Assembly (NCBI GenBank): GCA_019633425.1
Contig: WSUB01000219.1
Location: 9,000 to 56,321 of the forward strand
From: Tulasnella sp. 424
Lineage: Eukaryota; Basidiomycota; Agaricomycetes; Cantharellales; Tulasnellaceae
DNA: 47,322 bases
Direction: 5' to 3'
Shown: positions 26,090 through 38,023 of the stretch, one piece after another
Numbering within the stretch: the stretch's first letter is position 1
Layout of the letters: the number at the start of each line of letters is the position of its first letter
Notes under the pieces: model-generated
What the model was told of the DNA's origin: nothing
Seen by the model: the letters and a program-made list of their open reading frames with translations, nothing else
Databases searched by the model: none
Made by a program: the position numbers and the translations under genes

Positions 26090-29000
26090 CTAGAAACCGA
26101 AACTGGACATGTCAAACTCAGGCACCACCACATCCTTCTTCGCTGTCTTCATTAGATCCCCGAAGCCAGTATTCGTCGTCGTATTCAGTGTGCTTGTATC
26201 AGAGGTCATTGCAGGCCTTTCCCTGCCTCTTGTATCCAAAGGAGACAAACCGTTAGCCATAGTGGCACCATTGGCTACACTGGCCATAGGAGGAGAAGGG
26301 GCTCGCGTTGGCGGGAACGAAGGAAGCTCCATGTCGATGATCATTGAGCTTCGCTGGAGACGTGCAAAGGTCTTGCGCAGTGTTGGTGACGCGGGCGGGC
26401 GGCTGGTCGAAACTGACCGCTCCCGGACCGGTGACAGCCTTGGCCGTACGTTTGCTTCGGATACTTCAAGCAGACGTTCGTCCAATGTATCAGCAATATC
26501 TTTCGGCTGCGTAGGAGCTGCCAACACGGGCCGATCGAAGGACCACGATCGAACGAGATCGATGGCAAGGACATGGCAACCTGAATTCGGATACATCAGT
26601 AACGAACCAAACTGTGCCTATCCGAAGCAACGCACCCATGCGGCATAAGACTCTAGCCATCTGGTGCACAAAGTTGAATTCCGTCTGACCAGATATCTCG
26701 ATCGTTCCTTTGACAGTCTGGAGTGACTTCGACTTCAGTTGAGCGAAGAGGACAGCAAGACTTGGGTCATCATAGTGAGGGTCTCCGATTTCGTCCAAAG
26801 GAGCGTCAGCCTCTGCCGCTAAATCCCGAAGCGGCGTCTAATCCAAACCCATCAAGTAAGTAGACATATCAAGGCCACCTAACGACTTGTACTTACTAGA
26901 AGGATTCTGACGGCAAGATCCCGCCGATTCAGCATCCAGAACGCCCAGCTCCCAAGCCAGCGGTTTCCCCTACTGAATGCTCGAGGGATGACATGATCCT
27001 TCAGAATGTTCTGCAGGACAGGACCATTATCACCTTCCACAACACGGGCAAGAGCGACGGCTAATTGGAAGTCCGCCAACTGTTTTAAGCAGACATTCAC
27101 GGCGTCCTTGAGACTTCCACCGAGGAGGAAGAAGGCGGCGGCATATTCTATCCAAGGCAGTCAATCCCTCGAAGAATCGCGGTGGCGTCAAAGTACGCCT
27201 GACTCACCATAACGCTGTTTGCTCAAGAGAGCAAACGCATTCTTCAAAGCGGCGGTCTGCCATCGGGGTTGAGAAAAATCGTTTGAAAGGAATTTTAGCA
27301 TAAGGGGCTGTTCTTTGTGCCATGCGGCCTGCTTCCATAGCCCATGTACAAGTTTGACTTTGCCGAGGGCGAAGTAGAACATACAGCAAGCTGAAGGGTC
27401 CCGCTCACTTGCCATGTATTGATTTCTGGCAATGACTTCCATTTGGTCCCTCTATATTAACGCATTAGATCCAAACAATACGAGCGAATTTTCCATCGAA
27501 CTCACCAATGATTCAACCGATGTGCCCCAGAGGAAAACTCCGAGAGCGCGAGCGTCAAGCCACAGCATCTTTCCTCCACAAGCGACTGTGGAAGCGCTGA
27601 GAAGAATTTCTTGACTTTCACTGTGGAATGCCCATACGATATCTCGATATCGAATGCGCTCTCTTACGAATGGTGCCAAGACACCCTTTTTGGATTTTGA
27701 ATCCGGTGTCGCAGCACCGCTTCCTCCTTTAGTTACGCGCCGGTTTATGATGAAGAAGGATCGCATTGAAATCAGATAGCGTACTCCATTGGCGTCCAGA
27801 GAGCGACGTTGTTCATCAATCTAGATGAAACCCATCAGCTATTTATATAACCTCGAGACGGCAATCGCTTACTACCACTTACCTCCACGGTAGTTTGGAT
27901 TAAAACAATAAGGTGTTCCATCTCACTTGGGGTCAGATGCGGAAGAGGGTGTTCCTCTAGACTTCGGACAAGGCGATCGACAAGTTCTCTTGAAAACAAG
28001 TCTTGTATCTCAGAATCGGTCTCGTTATGATTACCGAACAGAACCGAGGCGTCTAAGGATCGTTTGGTAGCCGTGGTCTATCGGGTTTGGGAACTTCAGA
28101 CAGAGGGGTAAGAAGGCATGCAAACCCAAACGTACACTCGATGGAACGAGGTCATCTTCCCAAAACCTTTCCAAAGGGAGCTGCTTCATTTCGCCTTGCG
28201 CACCGCTTCGGGCACTCGCGACGTTGTGCGCCAAGAGTGTGATGATCTCTTTGACCAGATCCACCTTGTCTGAGCCGGGCGGAGTCCGGGTTAGCGATGC
28301 GGGAGAGTTGCTAGAACGAGGTACGTACTCCAAAGGAGACATTGTAGGATGAGCTGCGGATGAAAGTCATCAAGCGGGCCGTTCTGCCTTGCAACGTTCT
28401 CGAATAAGCTTCCAGAAGTGGGATTTGAGCCCGCCAAGAATGGTTCCCGAGCTTCGCCAAATACGTATAATTGATGAGCTGCGCTGACGAGTAAAGCACC
28501 TTGAGACAACCAAATAGAGTCACTAATGATAGAATCCGACATTCTAATTTACCGCGCGCTGAGTCAGTTCATCGGGCGAGTAAACGAATGATCGCGAGTG
28601 GGGAACGCACGACGAGATATCGATGATGTGTAGTGTACCCCAAGTTGAGCGTTCATCGAAGTAACTCATCCTTTGAGGGCAGAGGAGGTGGACTCTACCC
28701 TCAAAACCCAGGGCAAGGATAGAAAGAGAATCGTACGTCGATGTCCAATCCAGATCGTTGATTTTCTCTCTGCCAAAAGATTGGTCAACTTCTTCCGAGC
28801 ATCAGTTAGGCGAGAGGTAGGACACATACTGGAATACGTGCAGATACTCTAGGCCCGAAGAGAACTCCGATTCCTTAGAGTCCCAAATTGTAACCTCCTG
28901 GCCTCCGTCTGAATCAACGACTACATCACGGAGAGTTCAATATTGCGCCTCGCAAAGACGACGTATATCACATACCCAGGACGGTCTTCTTTGCAGAGCT

Positions 29001-31392
29001 ACATTGAGCCATCGTAATCTTCTTCCTTTGTGTTCGCACCATCCCTGTGCACCTCCATCCTGGCAGGTCTCGAGCAGCACTTTCACTCCCGTTCGACGCG
29101 GTAGCTGCCCAAAAGGACAATTCTCCCTCGGGAGAAATACTGACAAAAGCGTCTCGATTGGCGTCCGTGATCGGTTTAGGAAGCAATCCTAATGGTCCAA
29201 GGGATTGGCTTGCGTCGGACGGTGGATTCCAAGACATTGGATCCACCGGCACGATCCACTCAGGCGGTACAGCGACTGGGAGAGATTTCGTAGGCTGTAA
29301 GGTGAGACCAACATGCTTGCTTCCATCGTCAGACTTGACAATGCCAACGTAGATAAGACTTGTCTCGGATAGAGTTGCGCACGCTATTGGTGTTCGACCT
29401 TGAATGTTGGGGAGGGAGAAGAGAACGGGTTTCGAAGCTGTCTTGAGAGAAATACTGGCAGTAATGGGTGGGTCAGGCTGCTCAGGTGGAGGATATAGTG
29501 TCGGATCATGGGGGAAATGCTTCACAAACAAAGTTTGCGACTCGCTAGAATAGAGGGCTATGGTGCGGCCTGGAGTCACAGCAAGTGAGTCTGTTGACAG
29601 CGCAACTTCCTCTAGAATTAAAATCGAACGCACCCTCATCAAAGAGACATACTACATGCTCCTCTTCCGACGGTGTATCAGGAGGGAAAGCGGCAAGCAA
29701 TCTTAGTCTCCCAGCTCTGCCCCGTACCCAAATCTCCCGACTCCCTTGCTCTCGCCCTACAGTAACCGCATCCCCCTCTGGAGTTCGTGCAAATCCAGTG
29801 ATGGGTCTAGCCCTTCCAGTTTTAGTCTTTTTGGGCCGTTCCCGGAAGGGAGGATCTGGCATCCATGCGTCGTGCAAGGGAGGGTCGTATGATCGAGAGA
29901 ATTGCCGGAGACACGAAGATTGACCATCGAAGAATGATAAAGGAGATAGTTCATATGATCGAAATGGTGGGAAGGCGAGGAGGGTGGCAGTTGGCTTCCC
30001 GCGGACGGTAGAGAAATGAAGAGAGAGATGGGTCGGCGGAGTGCGAGTGACAATGGATTGCGGAGGCGTATGAAGGACAGAGAATTGTTTCAACATTGTT
30101 GGGGGTCTTCGATCGATGTTCTTCAGAGTTCGGGCAAATAGGACACATCAGCCGATCGTCCCAATACACGACAAGGCCACATACCGCAAGCGCGCGGAGG
30201 ACCAGAGACCCGTCGGACAGAATCCTCGCGAATAAGTCCCACCCCTCATCCAACATTTGCTGAAGCAATGGCTTTCTGCGCTCAGCCACATCGTCATGTC
30301 TATCTCCATTCTCGCATTCCTTCAGGGCAGCCTCTAACACTTGTCGCACGATCGTTTTATCCAACCAGAAGACCCGGGATCCATTTGCTGACCAGGAGGG
30401 CTCCGGCAAAAAGCCGTAACGATCGACAACAGCATGAAGTTGCAAGATGTTGGGCACATCGAGAACGGGAACATAAACTCGGACGGTTCCACCGTCCTGC
30501 TCGGTAACAGTGAACAGAGTTAGATCACCTTCGGAGAGTCTGGAAATGTAACATTGAGTCGGCATGAATACTGTGCGAGTCCACATGTTCGCACCTGGAA
30601 CTTGACCCTGAGTTCGATGAGCGCCAAGCAAGGGCAGTTGGAGACCAAGGCTGCCGGAGTTTCTGGGTTGATTGACGACTACGGGTTGAGAATATTTGAA
30701 TAGCTGTTTCTGCCTAGGCGAGAAAGCTAGTGAGTACAATTTCACGGCGTAGGGAACGAAAGTCAAGTGGCAAGACGTACACGAGTGGTACATGCAAGCA
30801 AAGTGCGGCCTGGCGAATATTGGACCAAAGTTGGATCAACAACGCTACATGGTACAGTTCAAACCTCTGGACTCAATGCAAAATTCATCATTTTTGGGAA
30901 CCGTTGACCCACCGAGTTGACCAGACTTTGACCCAGATTGGAATGTCTTCGTTCTCCCTCAATTCGAATTCGGTGAGTGCTCTTGACGTCCCTAGAACGA
31001 GATATCCTACAGCCCAAAATCGTGTCGGATAACCAGGACGGGCAGAATCCGAAGCTTTACATACCCGAAGTGCAGTCAAGAGTCATGACGTCGTTCGCGA
31101 TGTTTATTGTCGCATGAACGCGCCATCGCGATGCATCTGACGAAGTGCACGTCCACGCCGCAACCTGATTCCCCAACGATGCTATTACCTATATGATCAA
31201 TGTCAGATTAGGCTTGAAAGCTGTAGCGCAAGTGGCTCAGCGCACCAGCTGTTTGTCTTGGTCGAACGCAACGTTGGAAACAACGGCATCACCACCCAGC
31301 AACCCCGGATATGCTTCCCAAAAGCCAAGAACGCGTATTACACGGAGCGTGGCTGAATCGATAATGTTGATAGTATCTGAAGTCGCATAGAG
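26090..31392 (-). CDS. RAV1: Rav1-like RAVE complex subunit (regulator of V-ATPase assembly), 5' end unresolved
   Basis: Rav1/DMXL-type protein, the large WD-repeat subunit that helps reassemble V1 onto V0 of the vacuolar ATPase. Resolved 3' exons are 27883-28052, 27506-27820, 27208-27451, 26897-27147, 26636-26837 and 26090-26580; all phases agree. They encode the Rav1 C-terminal domain: LIVLIQTTVEIDEQRRSLDA, PSACCMFYFALGKVKLV, LKFLSNDFSQPRWQTAALKN, RYEYAAAFFLLGGSLKDAVN, DFQLAVALARVVEGDNGPVL, NRWLGSWAFWMLNRRDLAVR, DPHYDDPSLAVLFAQL, and RMGCHVLAIDLVRSW. Resolved N-terminal propeller exons are 31246-31392 (IIDSATLRVIRVLGFWEAYPG), 31065-31188 (VIASLGNQVAAWTC) and 30913-31006 (GYLVLGTSRALTEFELRENE). 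The middle (28053-30912) contains further propeller sequence (VRVYVPVLDVPNILQLHAVVD, then SRVFWLDK) with several introns I did not fix. The start codon lies upstream of 31392, probably before 31550. Confidence 0.8.
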
Positions 31393-32189
31393 CTGGACAC
31401 CAGGAAGGCTTCAGCGTCGTGGAGATAGTGGCTTGTATTTGGGACCCAACACACCAATAATGACCTGTCTTGGAGTTGAACAGGCAACGGAGGGACGCTG
31501 GATGGACCGAAGAGCGTATAAAGATGGTCAAGCATCCCACTCTTCCGTCTTCCTCAGCAAGGTGTGGATTTGGGCGCTTGAGAGTGAATTACCTGAGCAC
31601 TAGAAGGGGAGAGCAAGATAGCGTTGCTCGGTCTAGTTTGTAATTCGATTTGAGGGTCCTTGTTTGCTCTCCCGCGCTTTCGCTCAGCTCGGACCCGAGC
31701 TTGCCTCCTTCCACCAAAGATGCAAGAGAGCAGTAATTGAAAGGCTGTCCGGAGCTGCAGAAACTAATGGTCCGCGGGTGTATCAAGACCGCTTATCTCT
31801 TTTTTTTTTCGCGGGCAAGGGTAGGATGACCCCTCCATTCGTGGGCCCGCTACCTCCGAATAACAGAATAGCACGGGCCCGAACTACCTCTGTTGCAACC
31901 ATTGGCAGAGAGGATCATCAAGGCTCAATTTAGCAAGTCCCTTAGGTGATCGTCTTCAGTTGCTGACGATGAACCTACCAGGCCGTCCGGGGTGATCCTC
32001 GCATGAACGAGAGCCTCTTTCTAGCCAAAAGCAAATCGAAGTGCTCATTAGAGCTTGCTACGCGCCGTTTACTGAGAATATGGAAATTCCTATGAAATTG
32101 CCGAATGTGAACTGAACTCTGACCTTCAACGCGTTCTAAGACCAAACGAAGCCCGTTAAGCTAAGGTATCCCCAGCTTCAATCTCACTG
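31393..32189. other. Rav1 5' end and intergenic region
   Basis: The first exon(s) of the Rav1-like gene should lie at about 31393-31550 or slightly further right. In that interval, reading CGT CCC TCC GTT GCC and on to CCA AGA CAG, followed by a GTCATT donor, would join the 31392 acceptor in phase. I could not find an unambiguous ATG. From 31800 to 32189 I see no gene. Confidence 0.35.
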
Positions 32190-32627
32190 GATACGGACCA
32201 TCTGTCGCAATTTAGCGGCGAGGTTTGTAAATCGATCCCCGGATTTCTACTGATCCTGGAGTCGATTCAGAGGCTCGAAGAAATTGACTGGAGAACCTGA
32301 TGATGTCGTGATGAGGCGTCGAAGCTAGAACTGCGGCATGGCAGTGTCTACCACGACGCCCAAAGAGTAGCCTGCTCAAGAGCGGGTCGGAATGCTACGA
32401 TAACTACCTTCCAGTAACCTTTGATCAGCCTCCAAGGGTTACTCTGATGTTGAGCACGTCTCAGCTTCAGGCTTGGCCAGTGGCGAACGAGTGAATGTGA
32501 GAGCAGATACTCAGCCAAAGTCCCGGTGCACCGGACCCATGGATCCGCAACACACTCGTCGAACTTCATCCCGTCTGCTAAGGTCCGTTTATACGCTGTC
32601 CCAGTCGCTTCGTTGAAAGGGGCCCAT
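32190..32627 (-). pseudogene. Decayed 5' portion of a thioesterase-like gene
   Basis: On the minus strand, an ATG at 32625-32627 is followed by one extra G. After that the sequence matches the N-terminus of the 33044-34280 gene (APFNEATGTAYKRTLADGM against APLSEATRTTFKETLEDGT). Then come a 14-nt microexon relic (AGTAACCCTTGGAG) whose donor is now GC, and a third-exon relic (YSLGVVVDTA...FTNLAAKLRQ) that includes in-frame stops. The remainder of the gene was not found. The frameshift, lost donor and stops make it a clear pseudogene. Confidence 0.8.
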
Positions 32628-33043
32628 TACAGAACCAGTTATCTTCAAAATGACCGTCTGGAATTTGGGAGCCACTGCTTGCTGTGTGTTCCGCGGTCGA
32701 CGGTCGCCTTTATATAGACGAAGTGAACATGATTGCTGACGCATGATTCAGTCAAAGGCGTTCTACCATTCATCCTGAACGAGGGAAACGGTAAGCTTAA
32801 ACTAGACCCCTCATCACACGGGACTTGGGAGCCTGCTCAGAACTGCCTGGGAAGCCACAGGCCGGACGCTGCGAGAGCGCTACAGCGCTGTAGGCCCCAA
32901 TTAGCTTGCCTGTCGGCTCAGGAATCCAAAGGGCCGCTAATCGAAGTCACAGCGGCTAAAGGCATTGCGTACTACTGGACACAATGCGATAAATAGCATA
33001 AGCTCTAGTCACAAAGCGGCTTCACTCCTCTATATATACTGCT
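32628..33043. other. Spacer between the thioesterase-like pseudogene and the live paralogue
   Basis: This holds the TATA-like element at 32709-32716 and an AT-rich stretch CTATATATACT at about 33030, just beyond the stop of the live gene. A short plus-strand open frame at 32733-32996 has no recognisable features, and I do not call it. Confidence 0.4.
32709..32716 (-). promoter_or_regulatory. TATA-like element upstream of the thioesterase-like pseudogene
   Basis: The minus strand reads TATATAAA about 82 bases before the dead gene's ATG. This matches the position of the TATAAAT element before the live paralogue (34364-34370). The promoter outline seems to have outlived the coding frame. Confidence 0.45.
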
Positions 33044-34280
33044 CTACAACTTGCTCTTTTCCCCAGAAGCGTAGCGACGATTGATGTCAGGCGACGCCAT
33101 GGATGCAACTTGGCTCGCAACAGCCACACAGGTCATTTTCTCCCTCCACTTCTCGTCAATCTTGGCTTTGTCCCCAAGTTCAGAAGGTGCGCTCCAGACC
33201 TCCGTAGAGTCGCTCCAAATACCATCCGTCAAGTGCCGCTTCCAGCCAAATACGCCAAAGGTGTGTGAGGCGTAGTCAGAGGATAGAGGCAAGCGGCACT
33301 TGAATTCTATAATGATTGAAAGAGACGGGTACCAGCTTTTTTTTTGGCGGAAAAAGCAAATTCAACTCATCAGGAATGGCTGACGCCTCGCTGTTTTGCA
33401 GAAAGTCAAAGCACTCACAATTTCCTCCCTTGCGTAAACTCTTCTGGGAGGGCGTCCCAGGGTGGCTCAATCATATCAACGAAGAACGGAACATATGCGG
33501 GAGACATCTTGACTTCTGGTGATTCACGGAGGCGAACCCAAGAACCCTTCACCATGCCGTCAACGTGCCTTCCCTCAGTAGCAATGCGACTGTTCTTCTC
33601 GTCAAAATAAGGATCCCTAGCCCAGTTATAGTTCATAGGAAACCTTTGCGCCCAATGGTGGGGGGTAAGCTCAGCCTTGGACGGATGGACAACAAGGGGG
33701 TGAAGAGGAGCATGCGTGCTAGGAATCGACACTCCTGCCACCGCTGACGTGGATATTTGGTCGAAGTTGCCGAAGATCAGCTGGATGGTAGCCTTCACTG
33801 CGTTCTGGGGACGACGTTGAGACGGTTGGCTTGCCAGGTACTATTCGGGAATTACAATGAACGGACCTTTTGATGCAGTTCTGCAGAGAGGTTCGTAAAC
33901 TGGTTCCCCTTCCTAACTTCAGAGACCTTGATCTCCATCGGGCCTGGGGTGGCAGCCCGAAGGAATTGGCTTGAAAGGTGGATAATGTCGGGGTGAGCTG
34001 TCGAGGCTTGGCGCTGTCTTGCGGCGTCCACAACCAGGCCAAGAGAGTAACCTGCACAGAGGAGATCCGTTGGAATATGTATTCATTCTAAGCTCCTAAA
34101 CGAACCTCCAAAAGTCACCCTAGGTTCAAACGTCAGTCCGGTCATGGTCGAAGAGAGCGAACACGTTGACACCTACACGCCAATTGTCCATTGCGAATCC
34201 GCATTACACTCATAAACTTGCGTTCCATCCTCAAGTGTTTCCTTAAACGTGGTCCGAGTTGCTTCGCTGAGGGGGGCCAT
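33044..34280 (-). CDS. Thioesterase-like (double hotdog) protein, divergent paralogue, about 326 aa
   Basis: Exons 34177-34280, 34106-34119 (14 nt), 33867-34051 (185 nt), 33419-33804 and 33044-33335. The microexon and third exon have exactly the lengths seen in the 19794 and 22463 genes. The protein reads MAPLSEATRT..., VTFGGYSLGLVVDAA, SSQFLRAATPGPMEIKVSEV, FTNLSAEL, KATIQLIFGNFDQ, YVPFFVDM, EFKCRLPLSSDYASHTFGVF and EKMTCVAVASQVASMASPD. The last intron (33336-33418) is the weak point. Its acceptor follows a run of nine A on the coding strand, and the join skips about 20 residues present in the paralogues (the ARWP-preceding segment). Either the gene has lost this segment or the intron is misplaced. 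The family is as for 19794-21049; the substrate is unknown. Confidence 0.7.
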
Positions 34281-34363
34281 GACGTAGAGGGGGGAGGCTG
34301 AAACCGATTTGAAAAGTTGGGCGAGAGAAAAACAAAAACGCTGCTAAAAGGCGCGGGCGGTCA

Positions 34364-34370
34364 ATTTATA
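34364..34370 (-). promoter_or_regulatory. TATA box of the thioesterase-like gene at 33044-34280
   Basis: The minus strand reads TATAAAT 84 bases upstream of the ATG at 34280. Spacing and sequence fit a core promoter. Confidence 0.5.
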
Positions 34371-34829
34371 CGCCCGAAGCGGCATATCTACGCAAGCTGA
34401 CGCATACCTTGTCTCAGAGGGGGAACAGTCGACCCCGACGAAACGCGGCTAAACCGGCCGCCAGCCGCATTGTCGTTATTTGTCCCCGGGAGTGAAGGTA
34501 CCCGAAGCCGGAAGAGCAAGACTTTATGCCCAGCATTTCACGGCCAACGCTATAACCTATCTTTGCTATTGACCGATATTCACTTGATAGTCGTGTTTGT
34601 CATATTGTACTGCCTCCACCATAATTCAGCTGGAGTGTGCCTTGCATTCGTCATTTGCTGTTGTGCGAACTGGTGGACGGTCAGACTGTGACCACCTCCA
34701 TGCATCAAGGCTGGGAGCTTACCTGGTCTCGTCAATACTAATTGATCAAAGTCACGGGAACAGCTTGAATAGGAGAAGAGCCGTACATGGTTCTCTCATC
34801 CACTCGCCACCTTCCTTCAGTGGACGGTA

Positions 34830-36850
34830 GTGTCTTTAATCTTACTTCGACTTCGGGACCTCCCGACCTCGTCTCGAGGAGGACGAGTCGATCTTTTGAA
34901 ATATCTACCCGTTAAAGGCACGCGAAGTTGGCGTAGAGTCCCAAAGCAAGCAAGATGTCGGACTTGGTGGGAAATGGAAGTCGAAAATCCGGATCACTCC
35001 CTGACAGGAATCATATCTGGAGCTGGAGCTCCCTCAGCTGTCCCGCCCCGTAGATGAAACGCTCGAAACCACTACTCGATGCAGCAGTCGACTCCAGTAG
35101 CCCTCGGACCTGCACGGTTGTTTCTGTAACACGATACAGCGCCTGTAGTCCGCCAGGGTCTCTATTGTCAGATGATCTTCACGCTGCATTTGGGCACAAA
35201 TACTAAACGTCATCGGTGAGATCAGACTATATGATGCAATAGTAGATAGAAGCCGCCCTGATTACAGTTACCGCAATTTTACATGAAAGGGCCTCCATTG
35301 AATGACCACCGCCAAGGCGTGGCCGGCGAGCGGCTATCGCCCCTGCTATCTCTCCAAAAGTCCAATACATTCCGGCGGCCAATCTCTACCCGGTTTAAGA
35401 CACCCGAATCGGGCGCAGAGTCCCAAAGCAAGCCTGCCTGAGAGAGCAATATCCTCTTGAACTGTGGGAAATGGACGTCATAGATGATAAAGTGTCGCCT
35501 GGCAGGTGTTCTTCGCTGACGCTTGGGCCAGCTCGCCCAGCCGTCCGATACCCCGGAATGGAGCCTCCAAGAACCGCTACCAATCACTGCAGGAGCCCCA
35601 TGACTCTTCATACTTCCTCTTGTAGCAAGGCACCGAGCCTCGCCGCCTTACGCCGGTTCCCCTCGCACTGCACCCGGGCACTCATATCATGAGGCGTCAT
35701 TTAAAAAAAAGGAATAAAGAAGAAAAATAATATAGATGCCATCTGATTGTGATAGGAAGATTCTACATATATCTACATGGAAGCGCGCCTTGGTCGAATG
35801 ACCCACCATCAAAGCGTGGTCGGCGAGAAGCTTTCGCCACCGCTATCTCTTCTACCAAAGTCCAATACAATTTCGGCGGGCAGCTAAGCGAGAACTCCAT
35901 GAGTCACTGAACCTTGTGCAAGTTGAACCCGAGGGAATATGTCTGAGTATTGGGATATTGTCGTTGTCGCGAGGACTTGAGGCCCCGGCGACAGGGCATG
36001 AGCGTGTGCTATTCAAGTTAACAGCAAGCCACGATTGTATCTTGTCCCAGAACAACGGGGGTATCGTAACAGATGACGTCGGTAGTACTGGATTTGGCGG
36101 CTGATCGTCACCGGATTTCTGTCCAATGAATGAAGGCAGGCCGGCGGACTGAGGGCGGTGAAGGTACAAGGCATCGAAAAGGAAGAAATCAACTAAGCCA
36201 GTGTATTGACGGCATATTCATGACTGCGCGCTAAATACAAGTACGAGGTGGAAAGTCTGGACTAAGGTAATCTTACACATATAATATTACATGGAAGTGC
36301 GCCTCGGTCGAATGACCATCAAAGCGTGGCCGGTGAGAAACGTTCGCCCACCGTTATCTCTCCCAAAGTCCAATATATTTCGGCAGACCGCCAAGCGAAA
36401 CTCTACGTGCCACTGAACCTTATGCGAATCGAAGGCGAAGGAATATTTTCCGAGTATTGGAATATTGTCGTTGCCGGGAGGACTTGAGGCCCCGGCGACA
36501 GGACAGCTGCATGCTATCGGATCCAGCCGCAAGCCACGATTGCATCTTGTTCCAGAATAATGGGGTATTGTAACAGATGACGTCGATAGTAGTTGGGAGG
36601 TAGTACTTGCCCTAGATTGCCGCTCACTTTCACCGGATTTGATCTGTCCAATGAAGGCAGGCCGGCGGGCGTCACGTCACTGCACGAGGCCGGCGAAGTT
36701 CTTGTACACCCGAAACAAGATGCAGCCGGCCATCGAAATGGAAGAAATCGTAGAAGCCAGTGTCTTAGCGGCATATTCATTACTGCCGCGCTAAACACCA
36801 GTAAGGACGAGGTGGAAAGTCCGAATTTAGGGAGGCCTCCGTGACAACCT
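34830..36850. repeat. Degenerate interspersed/tandem repeat, about 0.5-kb units
   Basis: At least three related units lie in line: about 35280-35700, 35760-36262 and 36275-36835; a more diverged piece lies at about 34860-35060. Shared landmarks are (A/G)GCGTGGCCGGCGAG, CTATCTCT...CCAAAAGTCCAATA, CGAGGACTTGAGGCCCCGGCGACAGG (35970 and 36478), GGCATATTCAT(G/T)ACTGC, and GACGAGGTGGAAAGTC near the unit ends. Short minus-strand open frames with similar peptides occur in each unit, but none is intact across units. There are no clear terminal inverted repeats or transposase. It may be a dead mobile element or an expanded non-coding repeat. Confidence 0.65.
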
Positions 36851-37854
36851 CACAAAGCGTGCCGTGTCTTATAAAAATCCGCGTCTCTTTATAGCTACCG
36901 AATCTAAATATTCCTGCTACCCCTTGTAACCTTGCGGGGATAGTCACATGTTTGCATGTTCGATTAGCGAGCACATAGCCTCGTTATAGCACCCCTAGGA
37001 ATAACCGTTTCCGGGAGGGTGGGTCCGCAGCCATAAGGCAATGCATCTCCTCAGACCTGATGCGTGGGTTTACGTAGCGATTGACAGAGCTCTCGGCTGA
37101 TCGGCGGCCTGACGTGACTCCCGGGTATCGCTGCAGTGGTGCGGAAATGGCATTGCATGGTACGGCTGGATGGGGGTTTGTCGTTGTCCGAGAGTGATAG
37201 GTAGGCATGCATGCATATGACGTCTGACCATGAGCGCTCCTATTTTAGCCGAGATACATCATTGCAAACACTATAATTACAAGAAAACGCGATCACCGGA
37301 CACGATAGGAGATGAGGGGGGAGGTGAAGGAGTGGGTGTCCGAGTGAACGTTCGAGACCGCTGATGTGGCTTGCCGCCATGGGCAACGCTTTTCCATCCT
37401 TCCCTTGATGAGGATGTTTTTTTTTTTCTTTCGTCGGAAGGTTTTTCATTGTCTGTGTGGCTGATCGCTTTGTGAAATACGTGACATACCCCAGAGAAGC
37501 ATTCGAATTCTGTGACATGTGCGGCGACGAAGTTCCGGAAATAGGCAAGCCCCCTGGCGACCGACACGCAGAAGTCGCCAATTATAGCTCAGCCCCCAAC
37601 GCAACAAAGGCCAGTCGGCGAGAAAAGATGAGCAGTTCCTCGCTGCTCAAGACGATTGGGAAGCTGATTTTTTTTCGAGCTTTGAATGATGCATAAGGCA
37701 GCTTCGAAGGAGGCTCGGGGGTGAGAGACAAAGCGCGGGAGAAGGTGCGTGGACTGGATGTTTCGGCGGAAGGGGGGGGTGTTAGGCACACGATTCGGCA
37801 ACAGGGTCCGCAGCCTTCGTTGTGTCACATCTCACGCTCCTCTGGCATTCATCG

Positions 37855-37860
37855 TATAAA
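37855..37860 (+). promoter_or_regulatory. TATA box of the secreted protein gene at 38024
   Basis: TATAAA, followed by AAACC, lies 169 bases before the ATG. The intervening 5' UTR is strongly CT-rich (TCTTGTCGTTCCCTCC...), as is typical of highly transcribed fungal genes. Confidence 0.5.
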
Positions 37861-38023
37861 AAACCGGCTGCCAAGTTGTCTTGTCGTTCCCTCCAAGCTC
37901 TCTTATCCCTCTTCGCCCTCTTGAGTCTCGTACTCCTTCGCCTTAGCTACCCCATTTTAGATCCATCGCCAAGCAAAACCCACACACTCCCTAGACCTTC
38001 TCGCCTCCCCTACTCTTAGTATC

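Larger units (their letters stand above)
34281..38023. other. Gene-poor 3.7-kb interval
   Basis: Apart from the thioesterase promoter (34364-34370), the degenerate repeats (34830-36850) and the promoter of the secreted protein gene (from about 37700), I see no supportable gene. 36850-37700 is unique sequence with a T-rich run at about 37418-37430 and a GCATGCATGCATATG stretch at about 37205. Confidence 0.5.

Noticed and set aside
32733..32996. Plus-strand frame of 87 codons between the thioesterase pseudogene and the live paralogue
   Set aside because: It has no homologue in sight, no promoter or splice context, and is of a length expected by chance.
34281..38023. LTR retrotransposon in the gene-poor interval
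   Set aside because: No reverse transcriptase, integrase or protease motifs, and no paired long terminal repeats; only degenerate 0.5-kb repeats are visible.
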